This document shows, in pieces, positions 8,616 to 18,351 of a DNA stretch of 64,000 bases. Each line of letters opens with the position of its first letter. The stretch's first letter is position 1. The stretch is taken from assembly GCA_030425425.1 (NCBI GenBank), contig JAUIAO010000010.1, positions 61,213 to 125,212 on the forward strand, in the 5' to 3' direction. The DNA is from Bacteroidia bacterium. Lineage in GTDB: Bacteria; Bacteroidota; Bacteroidia; Cytophagales; Cyclobacteriaceae. The notes below the pieces were generated by a model. The model was given only the letters and a program-made list of their open reading frames with translations. It did no database searches and was not told the origin of the DNA. Position numbers and translations under genes: made by a program.

Positions 8616-9809
8616 TTATTTCCTGAGCTGAAATAGTTCCAGTTGGTTTTTATAATGAAATAAGTCTTCACCCTGCACTTCGGCAGCTTGCAAGGCTTTT
8701 TTACCGTATTTGATTGCCTCTTTCTGATCGCCTATTTTAAAGGATAGCGAAGCATATGTATCATAAAAAGTAGCATAAGGATACTGATCTAATACTTGTT
8801 CCATCCATTTTCTGGCATTTTCGAGGTGTTCTTTTTCTGGTACATGCAGGTAAAATTTCCAGGCGAATTCATTCAACTGATCCGGATCAGTAACTTGCTG
8901 CTCCACAACTACCTTACTTGCATAAATCGCAAAATTTTTCCAATCGTTTTTTAGGTCTGCTTTTTTAAGCTCAACCAGCGAAACAAGTTCACTCTTGTCA
9001 TTAAAATCTATCTGCCGCATCAGGTGTCTTAAAGACTGGGTGGCAAAATAGGTAAGGTCCTCACCTTCATAGATCCCTATCAGTTGATCGATGAGCACGT
9101 TATAGATTTTAGCGTCCACTGTGTCTTTCCCATATTTCAAGGCGAACATGTCATGATAAGACATCAAATACTGAAAAGGCTCACTATATGGATCCGAAAC
9201 GTTCAAATTCAACATTACCCAGGAGGTTTCATCCATCCACAAGTTTCGGTCTGTTTGATCAAAATATCTTTCAGCGATCCATTCGCGATCCATGCATGCT
9301 GATTCCAGATTTTCAGATAGCAGTTTAATTAAATCTAAACTCTTTTCACCCTGATTATAGCGTTTTAGCAGCTCTGACAAATTATTTTCTCCTTTGGCTT
9401 TCTCTCCGAGACTCAATAACTCATCAGCATCTAATGCACCGCATCCTCTATGAACCACTTCTCCCTGATCATTGACAAATAATAAAGCTGGAAAAGCAGT
9501 GATACCCAGATCCTCCGCAATACTAACTCCTGGAAAATCTTCCATATCCATTCTTATGTTGATGAATTGATTTTTAAAATAACTTCCAACCTCAGCATCA
9601 CCAAAAGTATACTCGTCCATCACAGCACATGGCTCGCTCCAGGTCACATACCCAAAAACAAAAATCAACTTTCCTTCTTGTTTCGATTGGATCTGAGCTT
9701 CTTCCCAGGTGATCTCACTAAAATTCACACCTGTCTGAGCCTCCAGACTAAAGGAAGTAAGTAATACAAAAAACAATAACAAACAACGCATATTTATCTT
9801 TGGATCCAT
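8616..9809 (-). CDS. secreted thioredoxin-like protein with C-terminal helical repeats
   Basis: A 397-residue protein with an N-terminal signal peptide (MRCLLLFFVLLTSFSLEAQ; the ATG at 9791 fits this better than the one at 9809). A thioredoxin fold (~28-140) follows. The active-site motif that would be WCxxC reads WSEPC, so the first, attacking cysteine is replaced by Ser. The cis-Pro region (AFPALLFVNDQGEVVHRGCG) is kept. The rest (~150-397) is helical, ending in tetratricopeptide-like units (YATFYDTYASLSFKIGDQKE). Without the N-terminal Cys it is unlikely to be a normal disulfide reductase; a binding or scaffold role in the periplasm is more plausible. It converges on the pirin gene with 6 bp between stops. 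Confidence 0.75.
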   Translation of the reverse strand: MDPKINMRCLLLFFVLLTSFSLEAQTGVNFSEITWEEAQIQSKQEGKLIFVFGYVTWSEPCAVMDEYTFGDAEVGSYFKNQFINIRMDMEDFPGVSIAEDLGITAFPALLFVNDQGEVVHRGCGALDADELLSLGEKAKGENNLSELLKRYNQGEKSLDLIKLLSENLESACMDREWIAERYFDQTDRNLWMDETSWVMLNLNVSDPYSEPFQYLMSYHDMFALKYGKDTVDAKIYNVLIDQLIGIYEGEDLTYFATQSLRHLMRQIDFNDKSELVSLVELKKADLKNDWKNFAIYASKVVVEQQVTDPDQLNEFAWKFYLHVPEKEHLENARKWMEQVLDQYPYATFYDTYASLSFKIGDQKEAIKYGKKALQAAEVQGEDLFHYKNQLELFQLRK

Positions 9810-9957
9810 TCGGTTATATCATTTAGTGATTGTAATTTCTACTTTAGATTTTCAATTTCAAAATAAGGCTGGGAACAGATTTCTTAGCCATGACTTGATC
9901 TTTACAATTGCCATTCCAATATTATCATCCCTAAATTGCGAGAAAAATCATCCTATC

Positions 9958-11088
9958 ATGAAAATTCACATCAAAACCCTTTTTGGATTAGAAAACGTGC
10001 TCGCCGAGGAAATAGATCAATTGGGAGGGCAAAATGTGAAACCCGCTAAGCGCTCTGTAAACTGTGAGGGAGATATGGAGTTTCTCTACAAAGCCAATCT
10101 GAACCTTAGAACCGCTCTCAAAATCCTAGTTCCGGTACATACATTTAGAGCTCAAAATGAAACAGAATTATATCAACAAGTGATGAAGCATGATTGGTCA
10201 AAATACCTCAGTAGCAGTCAGACATTTGCAATAGACAATACGGTCCGTTCTGAATATTTCAGACATAGTAAATATGCAGCCCTCAAAACCAAAGATGCAA
10301 TTGTAGATCAGTTTCGAAACAAAACAGGGAAACGACCATCAGTAGATGTGAAAAAACCGGATGTAAAATTTGACTTGTATGCTTTCAAAGATCAGTTTAC
10401 CATTTCATTGGATAGCTCAGGCGAACCGCTGAACAAACGCGGTTACAGATTCCCTGGTCATGAAGCACCTATCAATGAAGTATTGGCTGCTGGAATGCTA
10501 AAATTGGCTGGCTGGGAAAAACGTATTCCCTTATATGATCCAATGTGTGGCACAGGCACAATTCTTATAGAGGCGGCATTGATGGGGCAAAATATTCCTC
10601 CTCAGATCTCCAGACACGATTTTGCATTCAAGAACTGGAACTCTTTTCACCTTCCCACCTGGAACAAGGTAATTTCAGAAGCCAAAGCGAATATCAGAAA
10701 ATCACGCTTACAAATATTCGGTGGAGATATAGATGGTGATACAATACTGATTGCCAACAAGAGTCTTCGTAAAATGAAACTCTCTGACGCTGTTGATATC
10801 AGAAAAATAGCCATAGAAACGCATCGCCCAAAAACACCAAATGGATTGGTGATCACCAACCCTCCTTATGGTGAGCGCATAGGGCGCACCAATACGAATG
10901 AATTCTATAAATCAATGAGTGACATTTTGAAAAATCATTTTTCTGGATTTGATGTGTGGCTGATAAGCTCAAATATGGAAGCACTAAAACACTTCAGACT
11001 GAGACCTTCAAAAAAAATCGTACTATTCAACGGCTCATTGGAGTGTAAGTTTGAGAAATACGAAATGTACACTGGTAGCAGAAAATAA
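9958..11088 (+). CDS. THUMP-domain class I SAM-dependent RNA methyltransferase (RlmL N-terminal-like)
   Basis: A 376-residue cytoplasmic enzyme that resembles the m2G2445 23S rRNA methyltransferase part of RlmL. The N-terminal ferredoxin-like and THUMP domains (~1-165) bind RNA. The Rossmann domain (~170-376) has the SAM-binding loop YDPMCGTGTILIEAALMG and the catalytic motif IV TNPPYGERIG (NPPY). The start at 9958 (MKIHIKTLFGLENVLAEE) is chosen because this is where family homology begins; an in-frame ATG at 9826 would add 44 residues with no family resemblance. It stands alone, divergent from the thioredoxin-like gene. Confidence 0.9.
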   Translation: MKIHIKTLFGLENVLAEEIDQLGGQNVKPAKRSVNCEGDMEFLYKANLNLRTALKILVPVHTFRAQNETELYQQVMKHDWSKYLSSSQTFAIDNTVRSEYFRHSKYAALKTKDAIVDQFRNKTGKRPSVDVKKPDVKFDLYAFKDQFTISLDSSGEPLNKRGYRFPGHEAPINEVLAAGMLKLAGWEKRIPLYDPMCGTGTILIEAALMGQNIPPQISRHDFAFKNWNSFHLPTWNKVISEAKANIRKSRLQIFGGDIDGDTILIANKSLRKMKLSDAVDIRKIAIETHRPKTPNGLVITNPPYGERIGRTNTNEFYKSMSDILKNHFSGFDVWLISSNMEALKHFRLRPSKKIVLFNGSLECKFEKYEMYTGSRK

Positions 11089-11240
11089 TGCCCTTACCTC
11101 CATAATCACGCCAGTCGTCGGAAATTTCTAAGAATCGGGATAGGTCATTATTAATTTGCCTCAAAAGATGTAAATTCAGTGATTATAGAAACATATCCAT
11201 CAACATTTTTACAAACTTGATGTTTCTATGACAACAGATT

Positions 11241-14200
11241 ATGAAGAGAAGTAGCATAACCAGTAGAGTCACAGCACTCATAGGCTTTGGTATAGTCATA
11301 GCATTACTGATTTCATTGGGCAGTTATACAATCTATCAGAAAGCAAAGCACTCTAAGATCATACAAAGCATTTACGAGGAGCACTTACCCGCAAATCTCA
11401 AAGTAGATGACCTGGAAGATCAAGTTGCAGAAATTGGGCTAACGCTTCATAATATTATCAAACCCAATGTAAATAAAGAAAAGAAGCTTAAAGATCTATC
11501 AGCGTCCATTGAAAGCATTGATGCTATTATTGATTCCATACAGAATCATCTGGTCATGCACCCGGAAGAAAGGCAATATGCTGTTCAAGTAGACACCTTT
11601 AAGTCACTTTTTTCCAGCTTCGAACGATTATATCGAGGAATGTCTCTAGTGGAGTTTGATCATTCTAATACAGATTTCAAAGAGCTGAGAGAACTAACCG
11701 TAAAAATGGACTATACTTTACCAGCGATCAAGAAAAAGGCTGGCGAGCTAATCACCAAGGAATATATTAAAGTAGATGTCATAAATCACAATAGCGATCA
11801 GGGTATATTAATTATAAGTGCAATAGCTATTATTCTCGCAATCATCACTGGTTTCAGAACCTCCAACATTATACGCACCAAGGAAAGAAAACTAACAGAA
11901 GAACAGAATAAGGTCAAACAGCTTTTTGATCATTCTTCCCTCCCACTATACATTTCTGACTATGACGGCAATGTAGTGATGACCAATGAAATGGGGGTCA
12001 AACACCTGGGCTATTCAAGAAAAGAACTTTACCAAATGAAAGTTTGGGATTTGGATGTTGGCTATATTACTCTGGAGGAATGTAGGACTTTTTGGGATCA
12101 ACTCTCTCCTGGCAATCAGATTGTCATCGAAGGGCAACACAGAACCAAAAGTGGAGAAATCAAAGACGTAGAGCTCAACTTTGCCAAAATCACCGAGGAT
12201 GATGAAAAGCTGGTGATGGTATTTGCCAAAGACATCACCGATCAGAAAAAATACCGACAAGAAATAAAAGAAAAAGAGGAGCGATTAGAGCTTGCTTTGA
12301 ACAGCTCTAGTTCTGGTCTTTGGGACTGGAATCTCATCACCAATGAAATAGTAGTAGATGAAAACTGGGCTAAACTCATTGGTTATGAGCTAAAAGAATT
12401 ACTACCAACCACCTTAGAAACATGGTCTGATAAAACACACCCGGAAGATCTGCAAAAATCCGAAAAATCATTGAAAGATCATCTTTCCGGACGCACCACA
12501 GAATATCAGCAGCGCATAAGGATGAATCATAAAAATGGTGACTGGGTATGGATCTGGGTCAAAGGTAAGGTGACGGAGTATGATGACTCAGGTAAGCCAA
12601 TACGTATGACGGGTACTCATACGGATATTAATGATTTGGTGGTTTTCGAGCAAGCTCTGGAAGATAGTGAGGAAAAATACAAGTTTCTGAGTGAATCATT
12701 ACCTCATATTCTTTGGGTTTTGGATGAGAAGTTTAACACCACTTACGTCAACAATGAAGTCAGGCGACAACTAGGCAAAGAAAGCTTTTCTGTTTATGAC
12801 TGGCCAGGGCTGGTTCACCCAAAAGATTTTGAAGAAATAACCCCTGAACTCAACGAGGCAACTAAAAACGGAAAAGACTATGAGTTCACCATCAGACTGA
12901 AAACGGTTGATGAATCATACCGGTGGTTTAAGGTTGTTGGTAAACCAATTGTAGGTGAGAATGGAAGAGCAAAGAACTGGGTAGGCATGGGCTTTGACCT
13001 CCATGATGAAAAGGAAAAAGAACGACTCATAGCAGAAAGTGAATCCCGATTCAGAGCCTTGGTCAATTCCTTTAATGATCTGATCTTCATTATAGACCCT
13101 AATCTGAGACTGAATGCTTTCTATGGTAGAGAAATCAACAAACTGGAACCTGATACCAGGAATATGATAGGCAAAAAACCTACCGAAATACTTCCACCAG
13201 AGTATGGTGAGCAAATGGAGCAAAATATTCAGAAAGCATTTGAATCGGGTACCTCTGAATTTGATTGGGATGCAAGTCAGGTATTTGGTCATCCGATGCA
13301 CTATCGAGTGACTTACTCCGCCATACTGGATGCTGATCAGAACCCATCTGCTGTTCTTGGAGTGGCCAGAGACGTCACTACTCGCAAGAAATATGAGACA
13401 AAACTCTATCAGGAAAAAGAAAAACAAGCCTTCCTGGCTGAAAAAGGTAGAATCCTCGTTTCGCTTAAGACCAAAGATGAAATTTTTGATTATGTGGGCG
13501 AGGTATTAGAAAATATCATCCCTGATCAGTCAATCTACATGATTGATGACTACACTGTGGAACACGGTCGCTTTCACCTGGTAAAAGCTGGCGGAAATAC
13601 ACCTTTCATTCAAATGGTGAGTCAAGAAATGCAAGTGGACTTGAATAACTTTTCTGGTGTTGTTGATGAAGAGTTTGCCAAAAAATTGATTCAGGGGAAA
13701 TTCATTGACTTGCCTATTTCTACTGATTCCATTTTGGGTGTAGACTTTCCAACTGGTATTCCTGAGAGTATTACTCAGACTCTCCAGCATTTCAAGATCA
13801 GGTCAATTGGTATAATTGAATCTGACAAATTATTCGGAAACCTCTCTTTTATTATCCCAAATGATAAAGAGATTAATGAAGACCTGATTGCTTCATTTGT
13901 CCAACTGATTTCGACGGTGATTGAGAAGATGAATGTGTTGGAAAACCTTGAAAAAAGTAAATCTCAACTTACAACTGAGAAAGAAAAGCTCGCGAAAATA
14001 GCAGATGTAGCTAGTGAATTAGCGAATAAGAATTCTGTAGCTGATGTAAATAAATACCTGACAGAGGAACTGGCCCTGACTGTTGGTCCCGATGGATACG
14101 TAGTACTTTCAAGTTTCATGGATGGTAACACGAAATTCAGAATGGATTATCGAGCCGGAAGTGAAGAAAGTAATGCACTTTTCGAAAAAGCATTCGGTGT

Positions 14201-16343
14201 AGATTTTGATCATTATGAGATAGACTACCCTTCCAGCATTTTGCAAAAACTCACTCCAAACCAGTTCAATCCTGCAACACCTGAGGAGCTTGATGAAATG
14301 GGATTAGTTATTCAAGATGAAAGCTTAATACCTGCTTTGAGTGAGTTTGAGATTTTATCCCTTCCACAGTTTGTCAACAGTGCGCTTGTAGGAAAATTCA
14401 CTTTCATAAAACCCAAAGAACAGGTAATTGATGAGGATTATATCTTCACCATTCTAAACCATTCTGCTTCTGTGCTCGATAAAATTCATGCACTTGAAGA
14501 ATTAATTATGAGTGAAAAGCGCCTGGAGGATAGTAGAAATATGTACCAGGAATTGGTAGATACTGCACCTGTAGTCCTTTATGAATTTGATTTTGAAGAT
14601 GGTGGATTGAATTTCTATGGTCAGACACAAGACATCCTTGGATATAGTACCGAGGAATTGATTGCTAATCCTTGGCTATGGAACCAGAGTATTCATCCTG
14701 AAGATCTAGCCTATTGCGAGCGAAATATTCAGGGTTTCAAGCAAGGGAAAGGATTTGATATCCAATATCGGGTAAAAGACAAAGATGGTAATTGGAAATG
14801 GCTAAGAGATATTTCCATCAATCATAATAACAAGGACAGATTTATCCGAGGTATAGCATTTGACATCACTAAAGAAAAGAACCTTTCGATCCAAATCAAT
14901 GAACAGCTGAAAGCCATGCAAGAACAAGGTGTGAAGTTGGAACTAGCTATTGATTCAGCAGAGCAAGGAATATTTGAGTGGGATCTGGAAAACGACATTG
15001 CTTATGTAAACGAGAATTATCTCAATCTGATAGGCTATAAACACACTGTGATTGAGAACTTTTCTGATGTTATCAAAGATCTTATTGGAGAAAGTAATGC
15101 AGAAGTTTTTCAAAACAATATAAACCTTGTCGCCTCAGGACAAACCAATTTCATTAAACAAATCAGCAGAATCAAAACAGAAAATGGAATAAAATGGATA
15201 AAAGGTGCGGCAATCGTTACCGAGGTAAACGATCAAAATCAGCCATCCAAACTCATGGGAACCATCATTGATATCACGGATATCAAGCAGAAAGAGGAAG
15301 AACTGAGTGTTATTAATAGCCAATTATCATTGATCATTGAGAGTATTCCTGGAGTAATATTCAATTGCAAAAATGATGATGATTACTCCATGAATTATAT
15401 CAGCGAATACATCGAGCACATTTCAGGATATGAAGCTGAAGATTTTTTGCATAAAAGGAAAGTGACATTCGCATCCATCATCCATCCGGATGACTATCAG
15501 ATGGTACGCAGAACAGTCAATGATTCTCATGACGAGAATAAAAGATATAATGTCACTTATAGAATCATCACTAAGTCAGGTGAAATCAGGTGGCTCAGCG
15601 AGGTGGGTGAGTATAAAAAACAAGAAGGCAATGAAGTTATCGATGGAATAATCTTTGATATCACAGACAATATCGCAGCGGAAGAAAACAGATTATCAAC
15701 CATATTGAAATCAACAGACCAGGAGCGAGTGAGACTGGCCAGAGAGATCCATGATAATATTCAACAAACGATGGTTTCTGCTTATTACAATTTCGAAAGT
15801 CTGAGGAAAGAAATAGACCGGCTGAGTGAAAGACAGAAGCAAAGGCTAGATATTGGACTGAGTTCTCTCAATCAGAGTATTGATGACACTCGTACACTTG
15901 CGCACAGACTAATGCCGAAGCAAATAGAAGATTTTGGATTATCCGAGTCTCTGGAACAGCTGGTAGAAAACCTGAATACCTCGGATACGATATTTAATTT
16001 CTATTGCAATAAAAAGGAACGATATGAAAGCGATATAGAGATTAATCTGTACAGAATCACCCAGGAGGCGCTGAACAATATTCAGAAATATGCAAAAGCC
16101 AATGAAGTTTTTGTTCAACTTACGAGATTGGATGATTATCTTACACTCACTATTGAGGATGACGGGATAGGATTCAACCCAGACAAACCGGAAATCATTT
16201 ACACGGGATTGGGGATTCAATCAATGAAAAGTAGAGCTCAAAGTATTGGTGCACGCTTTGAGATTACTACTTCACCCGGAAAAGGGACATATATATCTAT
16301 AGAAGCACCTATTAAAAAAGCTATAAAAACAACCAGTATATGA
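11241..16343 (+). CDS. giant multi-PAS/GAF membrane sensor histidine kinase (1700 residues)
   Basis: A membrane-anchored kinase. Transmembrane helix ~12-32 is followed by a helical extracytoplasmic domain (~35-185, resembling a four-helix-bundle chemoreceptor sensor) and a second helix ~187-207. About four PAS domains follow (~220-345, 350-480, 485-600, 605-720), several with WxWIWVKG-like PAC ends. Two GAF-like regions come next (~730-1080), then three more PAS (~1105-1220, 1230-1355, 1360-1480). The kinase core is of HisKA_3 type, with VRLAREIHDNIQQTM and His1504 as phosphosite. The HATPase (~1590-1690) has LYRITQEALNNIQKYA and DDGIGFN. There is no receiver domain; the cognate regulator overlaps its stop by 4 bp (ATGA). 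The ligand is unknown. Confidence 0.9.
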   Translation: MKRSSITSRVTALIGFGIVIALLISLGSYTIYQKAKHSKIIQSIYEEHLPANLKVDDLEDQVAEIGLTLHNIIKPNVNKEKKLKDLSASIESIDAIIDSIQNHLVMHPEERQYAVQVDTFKSLFSSFERLYRGMSLVEFDHSNTDFKELRELTVKMDYTLPAIKKKAGELITKEYIKVDVINHNSDQGILIISAIAIILAIITGFRTSNIIRTKERKLTEEQNKVKQLFDHSSLPLYISDYDGNVVMTNEMGVKHLGYSRKELYQMKVWDLDVGYITLEECRTFWDQLSPGNQIVIEGQHRTKSGEIKDVELNFAKITEDDEKLVMVFAKDITDQKKYRQEIKEKEERLELALNSSSSGLWDWNLITNEIVVDENWAKLIGYELKELLPTTLETWSDKTHPEDLQKSEKSLKDHLSGRTTEYQQRIRMNHKNGDWVWIWVKGKVTEYDDSGKPIRMTGTHTDINDLVVFEQALEDSEEKYKFLSESLPHILWVLDEKFNTTYVNNEVRRQLGKESFSVYDWPGLVHPKDFEEITPELNEATKNGKDYEFTIRLKTVDESYRWFKVVGKPIVGENGRAKNWVGMGFDLHDEKEKERLIAESESRFRALVNSFNDLIFIIDPNLRLNAFYGREINKLEPDTRNMIGKKPTEILPPEYGEQMEQNIQKAFESGTSEFDWDASQVFGHPMHYRVTYSAILDADQNPSAVLGVARDVTTRKKYETKLYQEKEKQAFLAEKGRILVSLKTKDEIFDYVGEVLENIIPDQSIYMIDDYTVEHGRFHLVKAGGNTPFIQMVSQEMQVDLNNFSGVVDEEFAKKLIQGKFIDLPISTDSILGVDFPTGIPESITQTLQHFKIRSIGIIESDKLFGNLSFIIPNDKEINEDLIASFVQLISTVIEKMNVLENLEKSKSQLTTEKEKLAKIADVASELANKNSVADVNKYLTEELALTVGPDGYVVLSSFMDGNTKFRMDYRAGSEESNALFEKAFGVDFDHYEIDYPSSILQKLTPNQFNPATPEELDEMGLVIQDESLIPALSEFEILSLPQFVNSALVGKFTFIKPKEQVIDEDYIFTILNHSASVLDKIHALEELIMSEKRLEDSRNMYQELVDTAPVVLYEFDFEDGGLNFYGQTQDILGYSTEELIANPWLWNQSIHPEDLAYCERNIQGFKQGKGFDIQYRVKDKDGNWKWLRDISINHNNKDRFIRGIAFDITKEKNLSIQINEQLKAMQEQGVKLELAIDSAEQGIFEWDLENDIAYVNENYLNLIGYKHTVIENFSDVIKDLIGESNAEVFQNNINLVASGQTNFIKQISRIKTENGIKWIKGAAIVTEVNDQNQPSKLMGTIIDITDIKQKEEELSVINSQLSLIIESIPGVIFNCKNDDDYSMNYISEYIEHISGYEAEDFLHKRKVTFASIIHPDDYQMVRRTVNDSHDENKRYNVTYRIITKSGEIRWLSEVGEYKKQEGNEVIDGIIFDITDNIAAEENRLSTILKSTDQERVRLAREIHDNIQQTMVSAYYNFESLRKEIDRLSERQKQRLDIGLSSLNQSIDDTRTLAHRLMPKQIEDFGLSESLEQLVENLNTSDTIFNFYCNKKERYESDIEINLYRITQEALNNIQKYAKANEVFVQLTRLDDYLTLTIEDDGIGFNPDKPEIIYTGLGIQSMKSRAQSIGARFEITTSPGKGTYISIEAPIKKAIKTTSI

Positions 16344-16981
16344 TTAGTATTATGCTTGTAGATGACCACAAAGTGGTCAGAGATGGTTTGAAATATCACT
16401 TCGAAGACCATTCGGAATATGATATCTCTCATGAAGCTGCCAATGGTATCGAGGCTTTGGAAATACTGAAACAAAATAATGTAGACATTGTAATCAGTGA
16501 TATTTCCATGCCGGAGATGGATGGAATCACATTATTGCAGGAAATCCGCAAAGAATGGCCACAGCAGAAAGTCATAGCACTCACCATGCTTGGTGAAGTC
16601 ACGCACATCAAAAATATGATATCTCAAGGGGTAAATGGCTATTTGCTTAAAAACAGTACAGAAGAGGAGATCCTGAAATCGATAGATGAGGTAATGGCTG
16701 GTAATAATTATTTTTCATCTGAAGTCACCCAAAGCCTGATTGATGATTTGCAGGGTAAAAAGAAACCCCGTCAAAGACTCACACTTGAAACTCCACTATC
16801 CAAACGAGAAAAAGAAGTGCTCGCATTGATAGCCAAGGAATACACGAATCAGGAAATAGCCGATGAATTATTTATAAGTGTAAGAACCGTTGACTCTCAC
16901 AAGCATAATTTATTAGAAAAAACGGGAGCAAAAAACGTAGCTGGACTGGTACTTTATGCTATAGAACACGAGCTGATATAA
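16340..16981 (+). CDS. NarL/FixJ-family response regulator
   Basis: A 213-residue DNA-binding regulator, translationally coupled to the giant kinase through a 4-bp overlap. The receiver domain (~1-120) has the acidic pair Asp8/Asp9, phosphoacceptor Asp54 in VISDISMPEMDG, the conserved Thr/Ser of IALTML and the Lys of YLLKN. The LuxR-type helix-turn-helix (~145-210) reads LSKREKEVLALIAKEYTNQ then EIADELFISVRTVDSHKHNL. It should be phosphorylated by the upstream kinase and act as a transcription factor. The next genes downstream form a duplicated module with two near-identical upstream regions, which makes them candidate targets. A strong terminator at 17006 separates the two. Confidence 0.93.
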   Translation: MISIMLVDDHKVVRDGLKYHFEDHSEYDISHEAANGIEALEILKQNNVDIVISDISMPEMDGITLLQEIRKEWPQQKVIALTMLGEVTHIKNMISQGVNGYLLKNSTEEEILKSIDEVMAGNNYFSSEVTQSLIDDLQGKKKPRQRLTLETPLSKREKEVLALIAKEYTNQEIADELFISVRTVDSHKHNLLEKTGAKNVAGLVLYAIEHELI

Positions 16982-17005
16982 GTATTTTACGTATCCCAAT
17001 GCGCT

Positions 17006-17037
17006 AAATCCCATTGTATTCCCTTACAATGGGATTT
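17006..17037 (+). terminator. terminator of the kinase-regulator operon
   Basis: A perfect 13-base-pair stem, 17006-17018 with 17025-17037, a 6-base loop and a T-run. It lies 25 bases after the regulator stop. Confidence 0.9.
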
Positions 17038-17089
17038 TTCATTTATAACATCGCTTTTTTCACCTACTCTATCTACAAGATTCACCATT

Positions 17090-17278
17090 CAGTAAAATGC
17101 GCAAAACCTCTAAGCGTACTTCTCAAAACACACTAAGAAATTACCTAGAAGATTTATGCTAGGGAATTCAATTAGGATGATGAGACAAATATCCAAATAT
17201 TCAAATACGCATTAAACTCTAATATAGGAAGGGCCCACTGTCCAATTTTACAATATCAAAAAACAAAAACAGTAGGCC
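17090..17278 (+). promoter_or_regulatory. upstream region of module copy 1 (duplicated at 18730-18917)
   Basis: This stretch aligns along its length with 18730-18917. Shared blocks include GATTTATGCTA(A)GG with TTCAATTAG close behind, ATTAAACTCT(A/T)ATAT, and an almost identical last ~35 bases ending in AACAGTAGGCCATG, where AGTAGG is the likely ribosome-binding site. Conservation of non-coding blocks between diverged paralogues suggests functional promoter or operator sites. No consensus TAnnTTTG element was seen, so the promoter may need an activator. Confidence 0.55.
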
Positions 17279-17728
17279 ATGAAAACGCTAACAACTCTCA
17301 TAACTATCCTATTAATAGCCATCACTTTTGATGCAACCAGCCAGAGTTTTATCGCTTCTACTTACATGGAGCAAACTCATGTGAGCCCTAAATTAGGAAC
17401 CACAATTGGTTACTCATTTGACAGTCAAATAGAAATAGGAGGATTTTATCAAAATGCATCTTCTGATCTATCCAAAAACTCAGAATCTACCTCTCTGGAG
17501 CAAGAAGAAGAATTCTATGGCGCATATTTCAGCTATCCGGTAGTGGATCGAGCAAAAACTGGTTTACAGTTCAATATCAGAACCGGAGTGGTCAATGGTC
17601 AAAATTTCCTCATCACTCCCAGCCTACTCGGAAATTATAAAATCATGAATAACATATCAGTAGGAGCCGGAGTAGGCATCAGAACCTTCAGACCTACTCT
17701 TCAGGCAAGTATCAAACTTAATCTTTAA
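17279..17728 (+). CDS. small secreted beta-strand-rich protein, module copy 1
   Basis: 149 residues with a signal peptide (MKTLTTLITILLIAITFDATSQ). The mature part is made of alternating hydrophobic/polar strands with aromatic residues and ends in a hydrophobic-terminated strand (LQASIKLNL), as in small outer-membrane barrels. A central low-complexity acidic stretch (SLEQEEEEF-like) may be a loop. It is paralogous to the protein at 18918: both share the leader, FRTG-like 'RTGVVNGQ/RTGLVNGK' and the 'GVGIRTF/STGYRAG' region. I do not recognise a named family; an outer-membrane barrel is inferred from composition and pattern. First gene of copy 1, followed at 5 bp by a micro-protein gene. Confidence 0.7.
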   Translation: MKTLTTLITILLIAITFDATSQSFIASTYMEQTHVSPKLGTTIGYSFDSQIEIGGFYQNASSDLSKNSESTSLEQEEEFYGAYFSYPVVDRAKTGLQFNIRTGVVNGQNFLITPSLLGNYKIMNNISVGAGVGIRTFRPTLQASIKLNL

Positions 17729-17732
17729 TGTC

Positions 17733-17834
17733 ATGTCTGAATTTACAAACCTATTCAAGCTAAAATCTCGAAAAGTACTGTTAGCAATTTGGATAATGTA
17801 CATCCTACTTGTCTTAATCACATTTGCAATTTAA
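17733..17834 (+). CDS. 33-residue single-span membrane micro-protein, copy 1
   Basis: ATG at 17733, stop at 17832-17834. The peptide begins MSEFTNLFKLKSRKVLL, a short amphipathic and basic N-terminus, and continues as one transmembrane helix rich in Ile, Leu, Trp and Tyr to the end. It begins 4 bases after the barrel-like gene's stop, so it is probably in the same transcript. A clear paralogue of 32 residues at 20457 keeps the pattern EFTxLF...SRK(V/I)LL..W..Y, which argues that both are real genes. The positive-inside rule places the N-terminus in the cytoplasm. Function unknown. Confidence 0.65.
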   Translation: MSEFTNLFKLKSRKVLLAIWIMYILLVLITFAI

Positions 17835-17919
17835 CAAACCACTGCAAATAACACAGATCTTATAATTCGTCCTCTCAACTTAAACCCGTAAATCCATATC
17901 ACCTAAAATACCTATTATC

Positions 17920-18351
17920 ATGAATACGTCATTAGCAAAAAATTCACATATTACAAATCTCAACATCAGTTATAAAAAGCTGAAATCAAATATCAAATCA
18001 CTTTCAGATAATCTCCCAAAAATCAGCTATATAAAGGCGAAAAATGTTTTATTTATAAAAGGAAATAGTACTGGAAAAGGGATAGATGCCTTGTATGAAA
18101 GTGTAATAAATACTATTCAAAATCACTTCGAAAATGCAGATAAATTTAATTTATACCTGTATATTGATTCACTGAATATAACCACGCTAAAAAATCTTTT
18201 CGTTATTTTTAAAATTCTCAAGAATCATAAATCTGATGGGAAAAATGTAAAAATTACTTGGTTTTTCGACTTGAAAAACAATAACATGATGGACTCGGCT
18301 TTTGATTTTTCAGATCTCTTTGATTTACCAGTGACAGTGGTGGCTGTATAA
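17920..18351 (+). CDS. SiaC-family (DUF1987) regulatory protein, module copy 1
   Basis: 143 residues, cytoplasmic. The C-terminal ~110 residues fit the DUF1987/SiaC fold: a first strand (NVLFIKGNSTG), a helix ending QNHF, the strand LYLYIDSLNITTLKNL, and WFFDLKNNNMMDSAFDFSDLF. In characterised SiaC proteins a Thr/Ser after the strand is phosphorylated by the SiaB kinase and dephosphorylated by SiaA. The equivalent here would be Thr88/Thr89. No SiaA, SiaB or diguanylate cyclase gene is in the window. The N-terminal ~30 residues are extra and Ser/Lys/Asn-rich. The paralogue at 19385 shares the core. An 85-bp gap separates it from the micro-protein gene. Confidence 0.75.
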   Translation: MNTSLAKNSHITNLNISYKKLKSNIKSLSDNLPKISYIKAKNVLFIKGNSTGKGIDALYESVINTIQNHFENADKFNLYLYIDSLNITTLKNLFVIFKILKNHKSDGKNVKITWFFDLKNNNMMDSAFDFSDLFDLPVTVVAV

